Source: Vreelandella nanhaiensis (GTDB lineage Bacteria; Pseudomonadota; Gammaproteobacteria; Pseudomonadales; Halomonadaceae). From it: a stretch of DNA of 64,000 nucleotides. The position numbers and the translations under genes were made by a program. The stretch is from NCBI RefSeq assembly GCF_003990185.1, contig NZ_RZHF01000016.1:62001-126000 (forward strand), written 5' to 3'. Positions 49,460-59,351 of the stretch are shown here, piece by piece. A model generated the notes under the pieces. It saw only the letters and a program-made list of their open reading frames with translations. It ran no database searches and was not told the origin of the DNA. Numbering within the stretch: the first letter of the stretch is position 1; each line of letters starts with the position of its first letter.

Positions 49460-50685
49460 TAGGCAGTCTCCTCGGCCGGTACGCCAGTACGCTTTACGCG
49501 GCGCTTGATGTTGGCCTGGACGAAGAAGTGGTCAATCAGCGGTGCAAACAGGTTGGCAAACAGAATTGCCAGCATAATGCCTTCCGGGAAAGCCGGGTTG
49601 ACTACCCGAATCAGCACCGTCAACACACCAATCAGCACGCCAAAAATCAAGCGTCCCTGGTTGGTCATGGAAGCAGAGACCGGATCGGTTGCCATGAAGA
49701 CCATACCGAATGCAAAGCCACCAATCACGAAGTGCCAGTACCATGGCATGTCGAACATGGCGTTAGTGTCTGAACCAATCAGATTGAACAACGTGCTGGT
49801 CGCGACCATACCAAGGAATACACCCAGCATGATTCGCCATGAGGCAATCCGTGTATAAAGCAGCACCAGCGCTCCAATCATGATCGCAAGCGTTGACACC
49901 TCACCCACTGAGCCTGGAACAAAGCCAAGGAAGGCGTCCCACCAGCTAAAGGTATTGGTCAGTGTGTCCATACCATCCTGAAATGCTATTGAAAGCGCCG
50001 TAGCACCGGTATAGCCATCAGCCGCTACCCAGATTGCATCGCCGGAAATTTGCGCCGGATAAGCAAAGTAGAGGAAAGCACGACCGGTAAGCGCCGGGTT
50101 AAGGAAGTTTTTGCCTGTGCCGCCAAAAATTTCCTTACCAATCACGACACCAAAGGTGATACCGAGGGCTACCTGCCAAAGCGGAATGGTCGCTGGAAGA
50201 ATCAGCGCATACAGCACCGAGGTCACGAAGAAGCCTTCGTTAACTTCATGGCCACGCTTAATAGCAAACAGTACTTCCCAGAAACCACCAATGGCAAAGG
50301 TTACCAAGTAGATAGGAAGGAAGTATGTGGCGCCCAGTAAAAAGTTAGACCATAAGCTGCCAGCGTCGTGCCCGCCTGCCAAGGTCATCAAGATAGCTTC
50401 GCGCCAGCCCCCCATAGAGGCATAGCCTGCATCGATTGCCACGTTTGCCTGCCAGCCTGCGTTCCACATACCGAAGAACATGGCCGGAAAGGTGCACAAC
50501 CAAACGGTGATCATGATGCGCTTCAGGTCGATACCATCACGCACGTGAGCCGTGGTTTTAGCAACGCTGGGCGGGGAATAGAAGATCGTATCTACCGCTT
50601 CATAAAGCGGATAGAACTTTTCATATTTCCCGCCTTTATGGAAATGCGGCTCGAGACTATCGAGTGTTTGTCGAATACCCATCAT
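49459..50685 (-). CDS. nqrB: Na+-NQR subunit B
   Basis: The main membrane subunit, 408 residues with about ten helices; it forms the sodium path, binds riboflavin and carries a covalent FMN on the threonine in [13 protein letters not shown] near residue 235. [20 protein letters not shown] is a strongly conserved NqrB region just before. Its start overlaps the nqrA stop by one base (TGATG). Confidence 0.98.
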   Translation of the reverse strand: MMGIRQTLDSLEPHFHKGGKYEKFYPLYEAVDTIFYSPPSVAKTTAHVRDGIDLKRIMITVWLCTFPAMFFGMWNAGWQANVAIDAGYASMGGWREAILMTLAGGHDAGSLWSNFLLGATYFLPIYLVTFAIGGFWEVLFAIKRGHEVNEGFFVTSVLYALILPATIPLWQVALGITFGVVIGKEIFGGTGKNFLNPALTGRAFLYFAYPAQISGDAIWVAADGYTGATALSIAFQDGMDTLTNTFSWWDAFLGFVPGSVGEVSTLAIMIGALVLLYTRIASWRIMLGVFLGMVATSTLFNLIGSDTNAMFDMPWYWHFVIGGFAFGMVFMATDPVSASMTNQGRLIFGVLIGVLTVLIRVVNPAFPEGIMLAILFANLFAPLIDHFFVQANIKRRVKRTGVPAEETA

Positions 50686-52034
50686 CAGGCCTCTTTCTCG
50701 ATCATGGTGAGGTTGTCACGCAGGATGGGGCCGTACTCATATTTGCCTGGGCAAACATAGGTACACAGCGCCAGATCCTCTTCGTCTAGCTCAAGACACC
50801 CGAGTTGCATGGCAACTTCAATGTCGCCCACGATCAACGAACGCAGCAGCTGAGTCGGCATGATATCCAATGGCATGACGGTCTCGTACGAACCTACCGG
50901 CACCATGGCTCGCTCGGAACCATTAGTAGAAGTAGTCGGCGCGTAGTTACGCAGGCCTTTAATGCGGGAAAGATAAATACCCAGAACCGAATGGCGATCT
51001 GCACCTAGCGACAGCCAGCCCATTAAAGCGCGCTTGTTGCCCTCTTCAAGCAAGCTGATCTGGTTGCTGAAGCGCCCCAGGTAGGTCAGATTTCCCTCAG
51101 CTGTAAAGCCAGAGAACACAGAACCGGAAATCACGCGAGTGTCGTCGGGTTTGATGACTTCGCCTGCCAGTAGTTCCTCGGTACTGGCGCCCATGCGGGT
51201 ACGCACGAGGCGAGGTTTCTCAGCACGCGGACCACCAATGGCAATCACACGTTCAGTGCTCAGCTTTCCTTCGGTGAACAGCTTGCCGAGCGCCATTACA
51301 TCCTGATAACCGATGTGCCAGACTCTTTTATGCAGCGCCACTGGCGAAAGGTAGTGAATATGCGTGCCTACCAGGCCAGCTGGATGCGGGCCAGCAAAGC
51401 TCTCAGCTTTCACACCCTCAACATCCCCGCCAGGGATATTGCCATCAGTACCCGTGCACAGGAAAACGTTGCCCTCGGTCAGGCGGGTTAGCACCTTGAG
51501 GCCGTCTTCAAACGCCTGGGTATCTTCGTTGATGATAACCGCAGGATCAGCACTTAGCGGATGGGTATCCACAGCCGTTACAAAAATATCAGCAGGAACA
51601 CTGTCGATGGCTGGCGTGCGTGAGAAAGGACGCGTGCGTAACGCTGTCCATAATCCTGACTCAACCAGTTGGTCGACGACTAACTGACGGTCAAGTTGCG
51701 CTAAAGTAGAACGCTCGTGAGAGGCGAATGTCATCGCTTCTTCATTTTCGTCGACTTTAATGACCACAGAGAGTAGGCGACGCTTTTCGCCACGGTTTAT
51801 TGCGACTACTTCACCGCTCGCAGGTGCCGTAAAACGCACACCCTCAACTTTCTTGTCGGTAAAAAGCAGTTGGCCCAGTTTGACCTTATCCCCTTCCTGA
51901 ACTTCCATGGTTGGCTTCATGCCAACATAGTCAGTACCCAGGATTGCCACGTAACGCACAGGCTGCGCATCTTCAATACGCTGCTCGGGCGCTCCCGTGA
52001 TGGGGAGATCCAGGCCTTTTTTGACTTCGATCAT
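50685..52034 (-). CDS. nqrA: Na+-NQR subunit A
   Basis: The cytosolic, cofactor-free subunit that takes part in quinone binding. At 449 residues it has the normal length, beginning [18 protein letters not shown] and containing [18 protein letters not shown] near residue 40, a biotinyl-lipoyl-like fold. It is first in the operon, with its own promoter 140 bases upstream and a palindrome beyond it. Confidence 0.98.
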   Translation of the reverse strand: MIEVKKGLDLPITGAPEQRIEDAQPVRYVAILGTDYVGMKPTMEVQEGDKVKLGQLLFTDKKVEGVRFTAPASGEVVAINRGEKRRLLSVVIKVDENEEAMTFASHERSTLAQLDRQLVVDQLVESGLWTALRTRPFSRTPAIDSVPADIFVTAVDTHPLSADPAVIINEDTQAFEDGLKVLTRLTEGNVFLCTGTDGNIPGGDVEGVKAESFAGPHPAGLVGTHIHYLSPVALHKRVWHIGYQDVMALGKLFTEGKLSTERVIAIGGPRAEKPRLVRTRMGASTEELLAGEVIKPDDTRVISGSVFSGFTAEGNLTYLGRFSNQISLLEEGNKRALMGWLSLGADRHSVLGIYLSRIKGLRNYAPTTSTNGSERAMVPVGSYETVMPLDIMPTQLLRSLIVGDIEVAMQLGCLELDEEDLALCTYVCPGKYEYGPILRDNLTMIEKEA

Positions 52035-52175
52035 AGTCTCGCCCAGTTGATGGATCGGATATACGAAGGTAAGGGGTTCGAATGCTTATTTTCTGCCCAG
52101 TGAATTCTTATTTTCTGTCAGATCGTTACCAGTCAGGCCCAAGCACCGCTTGAACCACCCCGAAAAAGCTACCGC

Positions 52176-52204
52176 ATTATAAAGATAAGCGCGGCCAATG
52201 ACCA
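52176..52204 (-). promoter_or_regulatory. Sigma70-type promoter of nqrABCDEF
   Basis: On the minus strand TGGTCA (52204-52199) and a perfect TATAAT (52181-52176) are exactly 17 bases apart. A leader of about 135 bases to nqrA would follow. Confidence 0.7.
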
Positions 52205-52238
52205 CATCCCTGATGCTCTCAAAAAGTGTTATACACCT

Positions 52239-52254
52239 ATCAATTGCAATTGAT
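52239..52254. promoter_or_regulatory. Perfect 16-base palindrome upstream of the nqr promoter
   Basis: ATCAATTGCAATTGAT reads the same on both strands, 35 bases upstream of the -35 box of the nqr promoter. The place suits an activator site. No known operator consensus is claimed. Confidence 0.55.
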
Positions 52255-52260
52255 TTTACA

Positions 52261-52287
52261 ATTAAAAACGCCACCCGAAGGTGGCGT
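52261..52287 (-). terminator. Terminator of the GAPDH gene
   Basis: ACGCCACC pairs with GGTGGCGT around CGAA/TTCG, followed on the minus strand by TTTTTAAT. It lies about 60 bases after the GAPDH stop. Confidence 0.92.
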
Positions 52288-52346
52288 CAGAAAAATGCGG
52301 CTCAATGGAAAAGCCGTTTGATCGGCAATTCACCGAAGTAGAGGCA

Positions 52347-53819
52347 TTATGCGTGGTGCGGCAGCTTCAAAAACTGCACGTTCGACATCTGCTGCAGGAT
52401 GCGAATTACCTGACAGCTATAACCAAACTCATTGTCGTACCATACATATACAACTGCATGGTTGTCGTTGGCAATGGTTGCTTTCGCATCCACGATGCCG
52501 GCATGGCGATTGCCAACGAAGTCCGATGAAACCACTTCGGCAGAATCCACATAATCAATCTGCTTTTGATAAGACGAATCAATGGACATGCGGCGCAGAT
52601 AATTATTCAACGCATCGGCATCCGTTGGCTTATCCAGCGTCAGGTTCAAAATGGCCATGGAAACATTCGGCGTTGGCACGCGAATCGCATTGCCGGTTAG
52701 CTTGCCTTCCAGTTCAGGTAGCGCTTTTGCCGCTGCCTTGGCCGCACCCGTTTCGGTCAATACCATGTTGAGTGCCGCGCTACGACCCCGACGGTCACCT
52801 TTGTGATAGTTATCAATCAGATTCTGGTCGTTGGTGTAAGCGTGAACCGTTTCCACGTGCCCAGTCGCGACGCCATACTCATCATTTAGCACTTTGAGCA
52901 CGGGCACGATGGCGTTAGTGGTACAAGAAGCAGCCGACACAATACGGTCATTTTCGCCAATGGTCGTGTGGTTAACACCGTAAACGATATTTTTGATATC
53001 GCCTTTACCCGGCGCGGTTAATAGTGCCTTGGCCGCGCCCTTGCACTCCAGATGCTGGCCAAGGCCAGCCTCGTCACGCCAGATCCCGGTGTTATCAACG
53101 ATTACAGCGTTATCAATGTCATAGGCGGTGTAGTCGATTTCGCTAGGCGAGTCAGCGTAGATCACCTGAACAACATTGCCGTTAACAGTCAGCGTACGCG
53201 CTTCGGCATCAACGGCAATAGTGCCCTCAAAAGGCCCATGCACGGAGTCCCGACGCAAAAGGCTGGCACGCTTCTCAAGATCCTTGGCCACATCGCCACG
53301 CCCACGCACCACGATGGCACGAAGACGTAACAAGTTCCCGCCACCGGCTTTTTCAACCAGCACACGTGCCAGCAAGCGACCAATACGGCCAAAACCGTAA
53401 AGCACGACATCTTGCGGCTCGCCTTTGCTGGCTCCCGGCTGATAGCCGTCGATGATATCCTTCAATTCGTTACGCAGGAAGGCGTTGAGGTCACTACCCC
53501 CCTGCTTTTTGAACATAACCGCGAGCTTACCTACATCCACATGGGCAGGCCCCAGGTTAAGCGCGCTCATGGTTTCAATGATGGGGAACGTGTCCTCAAC
53601 CGAAAGCTCTGTACCTTCGATCTTACGTACAAACCGATGATCCTTCAGAATCCGGATAACCGACTGATTGATCAGCGAGCGCCCAAACATGGTGGCCACA
53701 ACGTTGTTCTGACGATAGAGGCGACCCACCAGCGGGATCATCTGTTCGGCCAGGGCTTGATTGTTTTGCCATTCCTGAAAAACGTTCTCGAGAGCTTGCT
53801 GACTCACGTGCGGCCTCAT
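52347..53819 (-). CDS. gap: Glyceraldehyde-3-phosphate dehydrogenase, N-terminally extended type
   Basis: A 490-residue GAPDH. The core from about residue 130 has the NAD loop VLYGFGRIGRLLARVL, the catalytic cysteine in VSAASCTTNAIVPVL, HAYTNDQNLIDNYHKGDRRGRSAALN, and VWYDNEFGYSCQVI. Before it lies a helical extension of about 125 residues (QNNQALAEQMIPLVGRLYRQ), absent from classical GapA but known in a GAPDH group of gammaproteobacteria including P. aeruginosa PA3001, also beside mfd. The start is taken at ATG 53819; the frame stays open further to 53876 through a short repeated stretch. The role (glycolysis or gluconeogenesis, NAD or NADP) is not fixed. Confidence 0.93.
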   Translation of the reverse strand: MRPHVSQQALENVFQEWQNNQALAEQMIPLVGRLYRQNNVVATMFGRSLINQSVIRILKDHRFVRKIEGTELSVEDTFPIIETMSALNLGPAHVDVGKLAVMFKKQGGSDLNAFLRNELKDIIDGYQPGASKGEPQDVVLYGFGRIGRLLARVLVEKAGGGNLLRLRAIVVRGRGDVAKDLEKRASLLRRDSVHGPFEGTIAVDAEARTLTVNGNVVQVIYADSPSEIDYTAYDIDNAVIVDNTGIWRDEAGLGQHLECKGAAKALLTAPGKGDIKNIVYGVNHTTIGENDRIVSAASCTTNAIVPVLKVLNDEYGVATGHVETVHAYTNDQNLIDNYHKGDRRGRSAALNMVLTETGAAKAAAKALPELEGKLTGNAIRVPTPNVSMAILNLTLDKPTDADALNNYLRRMSIDSSYQKQIDYVDSAEVVSSDFVGNRHAGIVDAKATIANDNHAVVYVWYDNEFGYSCQVIRILQQMSNVQFLKLPHHA

Positions 53820-53821
53820 AC

Positions 53822-53866
53822 GGTTATGAAAGATAGGGTTATGAAATACAAAGTTACGAAAATATG
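53822..53866. repeat. Three imperfect direct repeats near GTTATGAAA
   Basis: Three diverged copies of about 15 bases (GTTATGAAAGATA, GTTATGAAATACA, GTTACGAAAATAT) lie just upstream of the GAPDH start, in its presumed leader. Confidence 0.5.
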
Positions 53867-54115
53867 GGTTAAGCAACCAAAACTAGAAAATCATCAACCC
53901 AAGTAGTAACCAGGATGTAAATGCATTATCCCGGCCTTGCTGCCGGGCCGCAATGAATGGATAGTCGCACGCCATGTAGGGGTATTACAGAAAATGGCAT
54001 TTGACTACAAACTCAAAATAGACTCTACCTTAAACTGCCACGGGTTAGCCCTCTGACTGAAAGTAGTCATCGTGTATGATCCTTATTCCGTTTCAGCGCA
54101 AAACGATACCTGACT

Positions 54116-57100
54116 ATGCCATCATTTTCTCTGCTCGAACCGCCCCAGCCACAAGGGACTCGCGATACGCTTTACTGGACAGCGCCGCCGGGCAGTGCGT
54201 CTGCATTGGCGCTCGCTCAGGTAGCGACAAACGCTCCCCTTTTAGTGATCACCCCCAATACGGCCAGCGCCCAGCGCCTAGAGCAAGACCTGACCTTCTA
54301 TAGCGACGTGCCGGTGCTTCCCTTTCCCGACTGGGAAACGCTGCCTTACGACAGCTTTTCGCCACACCAGGACATCGTTTCGGCGCGCCTGCGCACGCTG
54401 CGCCTGCTTCAAGACGGCGTGCGCGGCATCGTACTGGTGCCTATCAATACACTAATGCAGCGTCTACCCCCCGTGTCCTATATCGCAGGGCGCGTAATGA
54501 CCTTAAAGGAGGGCGCCAAGCTCAACCGTGAAACGTTTAGAGAATCACTGACGCGCGCCGGGTATCGCGCGGTAGAGACGGTTTATGAGCCTGGCGAGTA
54601 CGCCATGCGCGGCGCCCTCATCGATCTTTTTGCCATGGGTATGGATGAGCCGATCCGCATCGATTTGTTCGACGATGAGATTGATACGCTGCGCCACTTC
54701 GACCCCGGCAGCCAGCGCTCGACTGAGAAGGTAGGTGCCATTGAGCTACTTCCCGCTCATGAGTATTCGCTCAGTCGCAGCGCCATTGCGTGCTTTCGCG
54801 AGCAATTTGAAACCCTATTTGATGTCGATCCGCGCCAATGCCCGCTGTATAACGACGCGCTGAAAGCGATTCCTTCGCCTGGTCTTGAGCACTATCTACC
54901 GCTATTTTTTGATGAAACCGCCTCACTATTCGACCACGTTACCGACGATACCCGTGTGGCCCTTCTGCCTGGCGTTTTCGAAGCTGCCGAGCAGCACTGG
55001 CACTCCATCGAGTCGCGTTATATCAACCTGGGCGTTGACCCCACTCGGCCGCTGCTGCCTCCTCACCGGGCGTTCTTTCCGGTAAGCGAGGTGTTCTCGG
55101 CCATTAAGGCTCGCCCACGCATCGAGCTGACCGAAAATGAAGAGCAGCGTCACGCCCTGACACCAGAGGCCAAGGCACTCCCTCCCCTGGCGATAAACGC
55201 TCGCGCAAAACAACCACTGGGCGAATTACGCAATTTCTTAAAGAATCAGCCTGAGCTTCGAATACTGTTTGTGGCTGAGTCCCGGGGCCGCCGGGAGGCG
55301 CTTGAAGAGATACTTGCCCCGCTGGCCCTCGCGCTACCCCATGTGGAAAGCTTTCACACCTTTCTAACCAGTCAGCACCGCTACGCGATTACCGAAAGCC
55401 TGGTTGATAGTGGCCTGTGGCTCACACATCCACATATCGCGGTCATCAGTGAAACGGAGCTGTTTGGTGAGGTGGTACGCCAGAGCCGCCGACGGGAAAA
55501 GGCCACTGATGATAACGAGCTGGCGGTTCGCCATCTTTCTGAGCTGCGCGAAGGCGCCCCGGTGGTTCACCAGGCCCATGGTGTCGGCCGCTACCTGGGA
55601 CTTGAGACGCTGTCTGCCGGCGGTCAGGCCAATGAGTTTCTCGCCCTCTCCTATGCAGATGGAGCCAAACTTTATGTCCCGGTGGATAGCCTTCATCTGA
55701 TTTCCCGTTATAGCGGTGCAGATGACGAACTGGCGCCGCTGCATAAGCTGGGTTCGGATCAATGGGAAAAAGCCCGCCGCAAAGCAGCTGAGAAAATCCG
55801 AGATACAGCCGCCGAGCTACTGGATGTTTACGCCCGGCGTGAAGCCCAGCAAGGGGTTGTCTATGAATCCCCCGGTGATGAGTACGTGCGTTTTGCTGCC
55901 AGCTTTCCGTTTGAGGAAACGCCCGACCAACAGGCGGCCATTGAAGCCGTCATTGACGACATGATTTCTCCCCAACCCATGGATCGCGTAGTGTGCGGCG
56001 ATGTCGGGTTTGGTAAAACGGAAGTCGCCATGCGCGCTGCCTTTCTGGCGGTACAATCAGGCCGTCAGGTCGTGGTGCTGGTACCCACCACCTTGCTTGC
56101 CCGCCAGCATTTTGAAAACTTCCGTGACCGCTTTGCCGACACAGCGGTGAATATCCGTCTGATCTCCCGCTTTACGGCGGGCAAGGAAATGACTCAAACG
56201 CTTGAAAGCATTAAAAATGGTCAAACTGATATTGTCATCGGCACCCATAAATTGCTTTCTAAAAGCGTTGAGCTACCCAAGATGGGGCTTCTAATTATCG
56301 ATGAAGAGCACCGTTTTGGCGTTGCCCAGAAGGAAAAGCTCAAAACACTTCGCGCTGAAGTCGATATTTTAACCCTTACCGCCACGCCCATACCGCGAAC
56401 GCTCAATATGGCGATGAGCGGCATTCGCGACCTTTCGATTATCGCCACACCGCCTGCCCGGCGCCTCTCGGTCAAAACCTTTGTACAGCAGCGCGACAAC
56501 AGCATTATCAAGGAAGCGCTGCTGCGCGAAATACTTCGTGGCGGCCAGGTCTATTTTCTGCATAACGAAGTCAAGACCATCGAAAATGCCGCTGAACAGA
56601 TCCGCGAACTAGTGCCGGAAGCCCGGGTCGCCGTTGCCCACGGGCAGTTGCCTGAGCGCAGCCTTGAGCGAGTGATGTCGGATTTCTACCATCGTCGCTT
56701 CAACGTTCTGGTCTGCTCAACGATTATTGAAACCGGTATTGATGTACCCAGCGCCAATACCATCTTAATTGAACGCGCCGACAAGTTTGGCCTGGCCCAG
56801 CTTCACCAGCTGCGCGGGCGCGTGGGACGCAGCCACCACCAGGCGTACGCCTATCTTTTGACACCGCCACCCAAGGCCATGACCCGTGACGCAGTCAAAC
56901 GTCTTGAAGCCATTAGCGCCTCTGACGACCTTGGCGCGGGCTTTACGCTGGCAAGCCACGATATGGAAATTCGTGGAGCGGGCGAGCTATTGGGCGATGA
57001 GCAGAGCGGTCAGATGGAGACTATCGGCTACTCTTTATATATGGAAATGCTGGACAGAGCCGTTAAGGCCATTCGCGCAGGCAAGACGCCCAATATCGAC

Positions 57101-57565
57101 GCGCCCTTCAATACCGGCGTGGAAATCAGCCTAAACTTACCCGCGCTGATCCCAGACGACTATATTCATGATGTACAGCAGCGTCTTGTAATGTATAAGC
57201 GCATTGCCAATACGCAAAGCGACAATGAACTGAAAGAATTACAGGTTGAATTGATTGACCGCTTTGGCCTACTTCCGCAGCCACTCAAGAACCTGATACG
57301 CCAAACCCGGCTACGCCAGCGCGCCGAGCAGTTAGGAATTAGCCGAATTGAGGCCGGTGAAAGCCGCGGCAGAATTTTGTTTGACGGCACAACGAAGATT
57401 GATCCATTAACCCTGGTAACACTGATTCAAACTTCGCCGCAGCACTATCGTCTAGACGGTTCAGATACTCTGCGATTTGAATTTAACATGGAAACCCATG
57501 ACCAGCGTTTAGAACAGGTGGAGTCGCTTTTAAGTACCCTTAATCAAAAAGTAGCGGCAGCGTGA
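54116..57565 (+). CDS. mfd: Transcription-repair coupling factor
   Basis: A 1149-residue ATPase that frees stalled RNA polymerase and recruits UvrA. Domain order is clear: UvrB-like N-terminal part (residues 1-350), RNA polymerase-interacting domain near 480-550 (GAPVVHQAHGVGRYLGLETL), RecG-like motor with Walker A GDVGFGKTE near 630 and Walker B LLIIDEEHRFG near 730, LTATPIPRTLNMAM, and HQLRGRVGRSHHQAYAYL near 910, then the TRCF C-terminal domain. Length matches E. coli Mfd (1148). It is divergent from GAPDH. Confidence 0.98.
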   Translation: MPSFSLLEPPQPQGTRDTLYWTAPPGSASALALAQVATNAPLLVITPNTASAQRLEQDLTFYSDVPVLPFPDWETLPYDSFSPHQDIVSARLRTLRLLQDGVRGIVLVPINTLMQRLPPVSYIAGRVMTLKEGAKLNRETFRESLTRAGYRAVETVYEPGEYAMRGALIDLFAMGMDEPIRIDLFDDEIDTLRHFDPGSQRSTEKVGAIELLPAHEYSLSRSAIACFREQFETLFDVDPRQCPLYNDALKAIPSPGLEHYLPLFFDETASLFDHVTDDTRVALLPGVFEAAEQHWHSIESRYINLGVDPTRPLLPPHRAFFPVSEVFSAIKARPRIELTENEEQRHALTPEAKALPPLAINARAKQPLGELRNFLKNQPELRILFVAESRGRREALEEILAPLALALPHVESFHTFLTSQHRYAITESLVDSGLWLTHPHIAVISETELFGEVVRQSRRREKATDDNELAVRHLSELREGAPVVHQAHGVGRYLGLETLSAGGQANEFLALSYADGAKLYVPVDSLHLISRYSGADDELAPLHKLGSDQWEKARRKAAEKIRDTAAELLDVYARREAQQGVVYESPGDEYVRFAASFPFEETPDQQAAIEAVIDDMISPQPMDRVVCGDVGFGKTEVAMRAAFLAVQSGRQVVVLVPTTLLARQHFENFRDRFADTAVNIRLISRFTAGKEMTQTLESIKNGQTDIVIGTHKLLSKSVELPKMGLLIIDEEHRFGVAQKEKLKTLRAEVDILTLTATPIPRTLNMAMSGIRDLSIIATPPARRLSVKTFVQQRDNSIIKEALLREILRGGQVYFLHNEVKTIENAAEQIRELVPEARVAVAHGQLPERSLERVMSDFYHRRFNVLVCSTIIETGIDVPSANTILIERADKFGLAQLHQLRGRVGRSHHQAYAYLLTPPPKAMTRDAVKRLEAISASDDLGAGFTLASHDMEIRGAGELLGDEQSGQMETIGYSLYMEMLDRAVKAIRAGKTPNIDAPFNTGVEISLNLPALIPDDYIHDVQQRLVMYKRIANTQSDNELKELQVELIDRFGLLPQPLKNLIRQTRLRQRAEQLGISRIEAGESRGRILFDGTTKIDPLTLVTLIQTSPQHYRLDGSDTLRFEFNMETHDQRLEQVESLLSTLNQKVAAA

Positions 57566-57647
57566 ACCTTGGGGCAAACTGGTAGCAAGCAACCTATGTT
57601 TGCCCGTTTACGCGTACTAGCAGTGCACTAACTTATTAGGAACGACC

Positions 57648-58778
57648 ATGAATACTCGTCAAAAATTCAATCTTTGGGGACCTACTAGCCTAGCAGTTTT
57701 ACTGGCAGCCTCCCTCACTAGCCCTGTATATGCGCAAGCAACACCCGAGCAAGCAGAAAACGCCTCAGCGATTGCCAGCGAAGCACTAGAAAGCGCAGCA
57801 CAAGTCACCAATCAGGCTCAGCGCGAGCTTCCTCGCGGTCATTTCCAGTTGCCTGAACAGGGTGACATCATTGGTGAGTACTACACCGTTACGGTCGACA
57901 ACCCTGAAGACACCCTGATCGACATCGCGCGTCGCCACAATATTGGCTATGAAGAAATACGCATGGCCAACCCGGATGTCAGCATATGGGTGCCCGGTGA
58001 AGGTACGGAAGTGGTTATTCCAGCCCAGTACATTTTACCGCCCGCCCCACGCGAAGGCATTGTGGTCAATCTTTCCGAACTTCGTTTGTATTACTATCCT
58101 GCTGACAAGCCCGGAATCGTCGAGACCTACCCAGTGAGTGTTGGCCGTGAAGAGTTCGCAACGCCGGTAGGTATCACGCGCACCACCATCAAGGTCAAAG
58201 ACCCTGCATGGGCACCGCCTGCCTCCATGCGCCGAGAAGCGGCAGAGCGCGGCGACCCGGCACCCGCCGTAGTACCGCCCGGCCCAGACAACCCCCTGGG
58301 TGAACATGCGATACTTCTGGCCATGCCAAGCTACCTGATTCATGGCACCAACCGCCCTGACGGCGTAGGCATGCGTGTCAGCCGGGGCTGCATCCGCATG
58401 TATCCGGAAGATATCAAATCGCTGTACGAGCGCCTGCCCAGCGGCACCCAGGTCAATCTTATGGATGCGCCCTTCAAAGCAGGCTGGGCCGCAGACGGCA
58501 CTTTATTTGTTCAGTCGTACCCGCAGCTTGAAGAGAACAAGGGTGACTTCGAGCCCCTGATTAACGCCATTGAACGCGTGGACGCGCTTATCGAAGATCA
58601 GGTAGAAGTCGATTACGAGCAGGTAAAACGCGCCGTGGAGTCGCCTGATGGGCGCTTTGTGGCACTGTATGGCCCGCAAGCGCCTGCGCCTGAAATTGAA
58701 GAAGAACCCGCCACACTTAACGGCCTTTTTGAGGAAGTTGAGCTCAGCCGGACTCAACCAGCAGAAGAAGACGCCTGA
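57648..58778 (+). CDS. L,D-transpeptidase with LysM domain (ErfK/YbiS type)
   Basis: A 376-residue periplasmic enzyme. It has a signal peptide (cleavage near VYAQA, residue 31), a LysM-like module (about residues 75-125, YYTVTVDNPEDTLIDIARRH) and a YkuD catalytic domain (about 133-270) with HGTNRPDGVGMRVSRGCIRMY carrying the catalytic His and Cys. ErfK/YbiS-type enzymes attach the C-terminal lysine of Lpp to meso-DAP; the next gene, convergent, encodes just such a lipoprotein. A C-terminal helical, acidic extension of about 100 residues follows the domain. A bidirectional terminator ends the gene. Confidence 0.93.
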   Translation: MNTRQKFNLWGPTSLAVLLAASLTSPVYAQATPEQAENASAIASEALESAAQVTNQAQRELPRGHFQLPEQGDIIGEYYTVTVDNPEDTLIDIARRHNIGYEEIRMANPDVSIWVPGEGTEVVIPAQYILPPAPREGIVVNLSELRLYYYPADKPGIVETYPVSVGREEFATPVGITRTTIKVKDPAWAPPASMRREAAERGDPAPAVVPPGPDNPLGEHAILLAMPSYLIHGTNRPDGVGMRVSRGCIRMYPEDIKSLYERLPSGTQVNLMDAPFKAGWAADGTLFVQSYPQLEENKGDFEPLINAIERVDALIEDQVEVDYEQVKRAVESPDGRFVALYGPQAPAPEIEEEPATLNGLFEEVELSRTQPAEEDA

Positions 58779-58800
58779 ACAAGCGTTTAGCGTAACAACA

Positions 58801-58824
58801 AAAACCCCGCCGAAGCGGGGTTTT
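58801..58824. terminator. Bidirectional terminator between L,D-transpeptidase and lpp
   Basis: AAAACCCCGC pairs with GCGGGGTTTT around a CGAA tetraloop; further T follow on the plus strand and A precede for the minus strand. Confidence 0.93.
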
Positions 58825-58878
58825 TTACATCTTCAGCAAACCGCCGGACAAAACTACTGCCCAGTGGTCCAAGCAGAA

Positions 58879-59142
58879 TTACTTCTGCATGGAGCGCTGG
58901 AACTGACGGTTCATTTCTTCGCGACCTTGCTCAGACATTTGCAGGGCAGCTTGCGCATCGCGCTGAGCTTGGTTTGCAGTGTTCAGAGCTTGAGAAGCCA
59001 TGCTGCGTGCTTCTGCGGCATCAGCCTGTGCAGATTCAGCAGTCATGCGAACTTCTTCCAGAGCGCCGGTAGAAGCACAGCCAGCCAGAATTGCCAGAGA
59101 AGCGGCAGCGGCGGTCATTTTCAGAGTAGTCTTCAGAGTCAT
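58879..59142 (-). CDS. lpp: Lpp/OprI-type alanine-zipper murein lipoprotein
   Basis: An 87-residue lipoprotein. The lipobox LAGC gives acylated Cys22, and the mature 66 residues form an Ala-rich heptad zipper (MTAESAQADAAEARSMASQAL) that trimerises in Lpp and OprI. It ends in MQK: the C-terminal lysine is the residue linked to peptidoglycan by L,D-transpeptidases. Such proteins fix the distance between outer membrane and wall and are usually the most abundant protein of the cell; AAGGAGAACATT is a strong ribosome site. It is flanked by two L,D-transpeptidase genes. Confidence 0.93.
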   Translation of the reverse strand: MTLKTTLKMTAAAASLAILAGCASTGALEEVRMTAESAQADAAEARSMASQALNTANQAQRDAQAALQMSEQGREEMNRQFQRSMQK

Positions 59143-59351
59143 AATGTTCTCCTTGAGTCTTCCTTGGATACAACGTTAATGGTATGACAAAGTCAGGCTA
59201 AGTGCTTAACTCGATTTTGTCTACCTGCGATACAGGTTCCATACACTGACTTGTGCATATGCACGCTAGTCAAACGCTGTTTTATAATAGACCACAGCGC
59301 TTGTCTATAGCCACTTGTACAAAACCTCGTACTTCCTTCAACAACATAAGA

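Noticed and set aside
59253..59264. GTGCATATGCAC palindrome upstream of lpp
   Set aside because: Perfect but only 12 bases and built on the common GCATATGC core; not placed clearly relative to a promoter.
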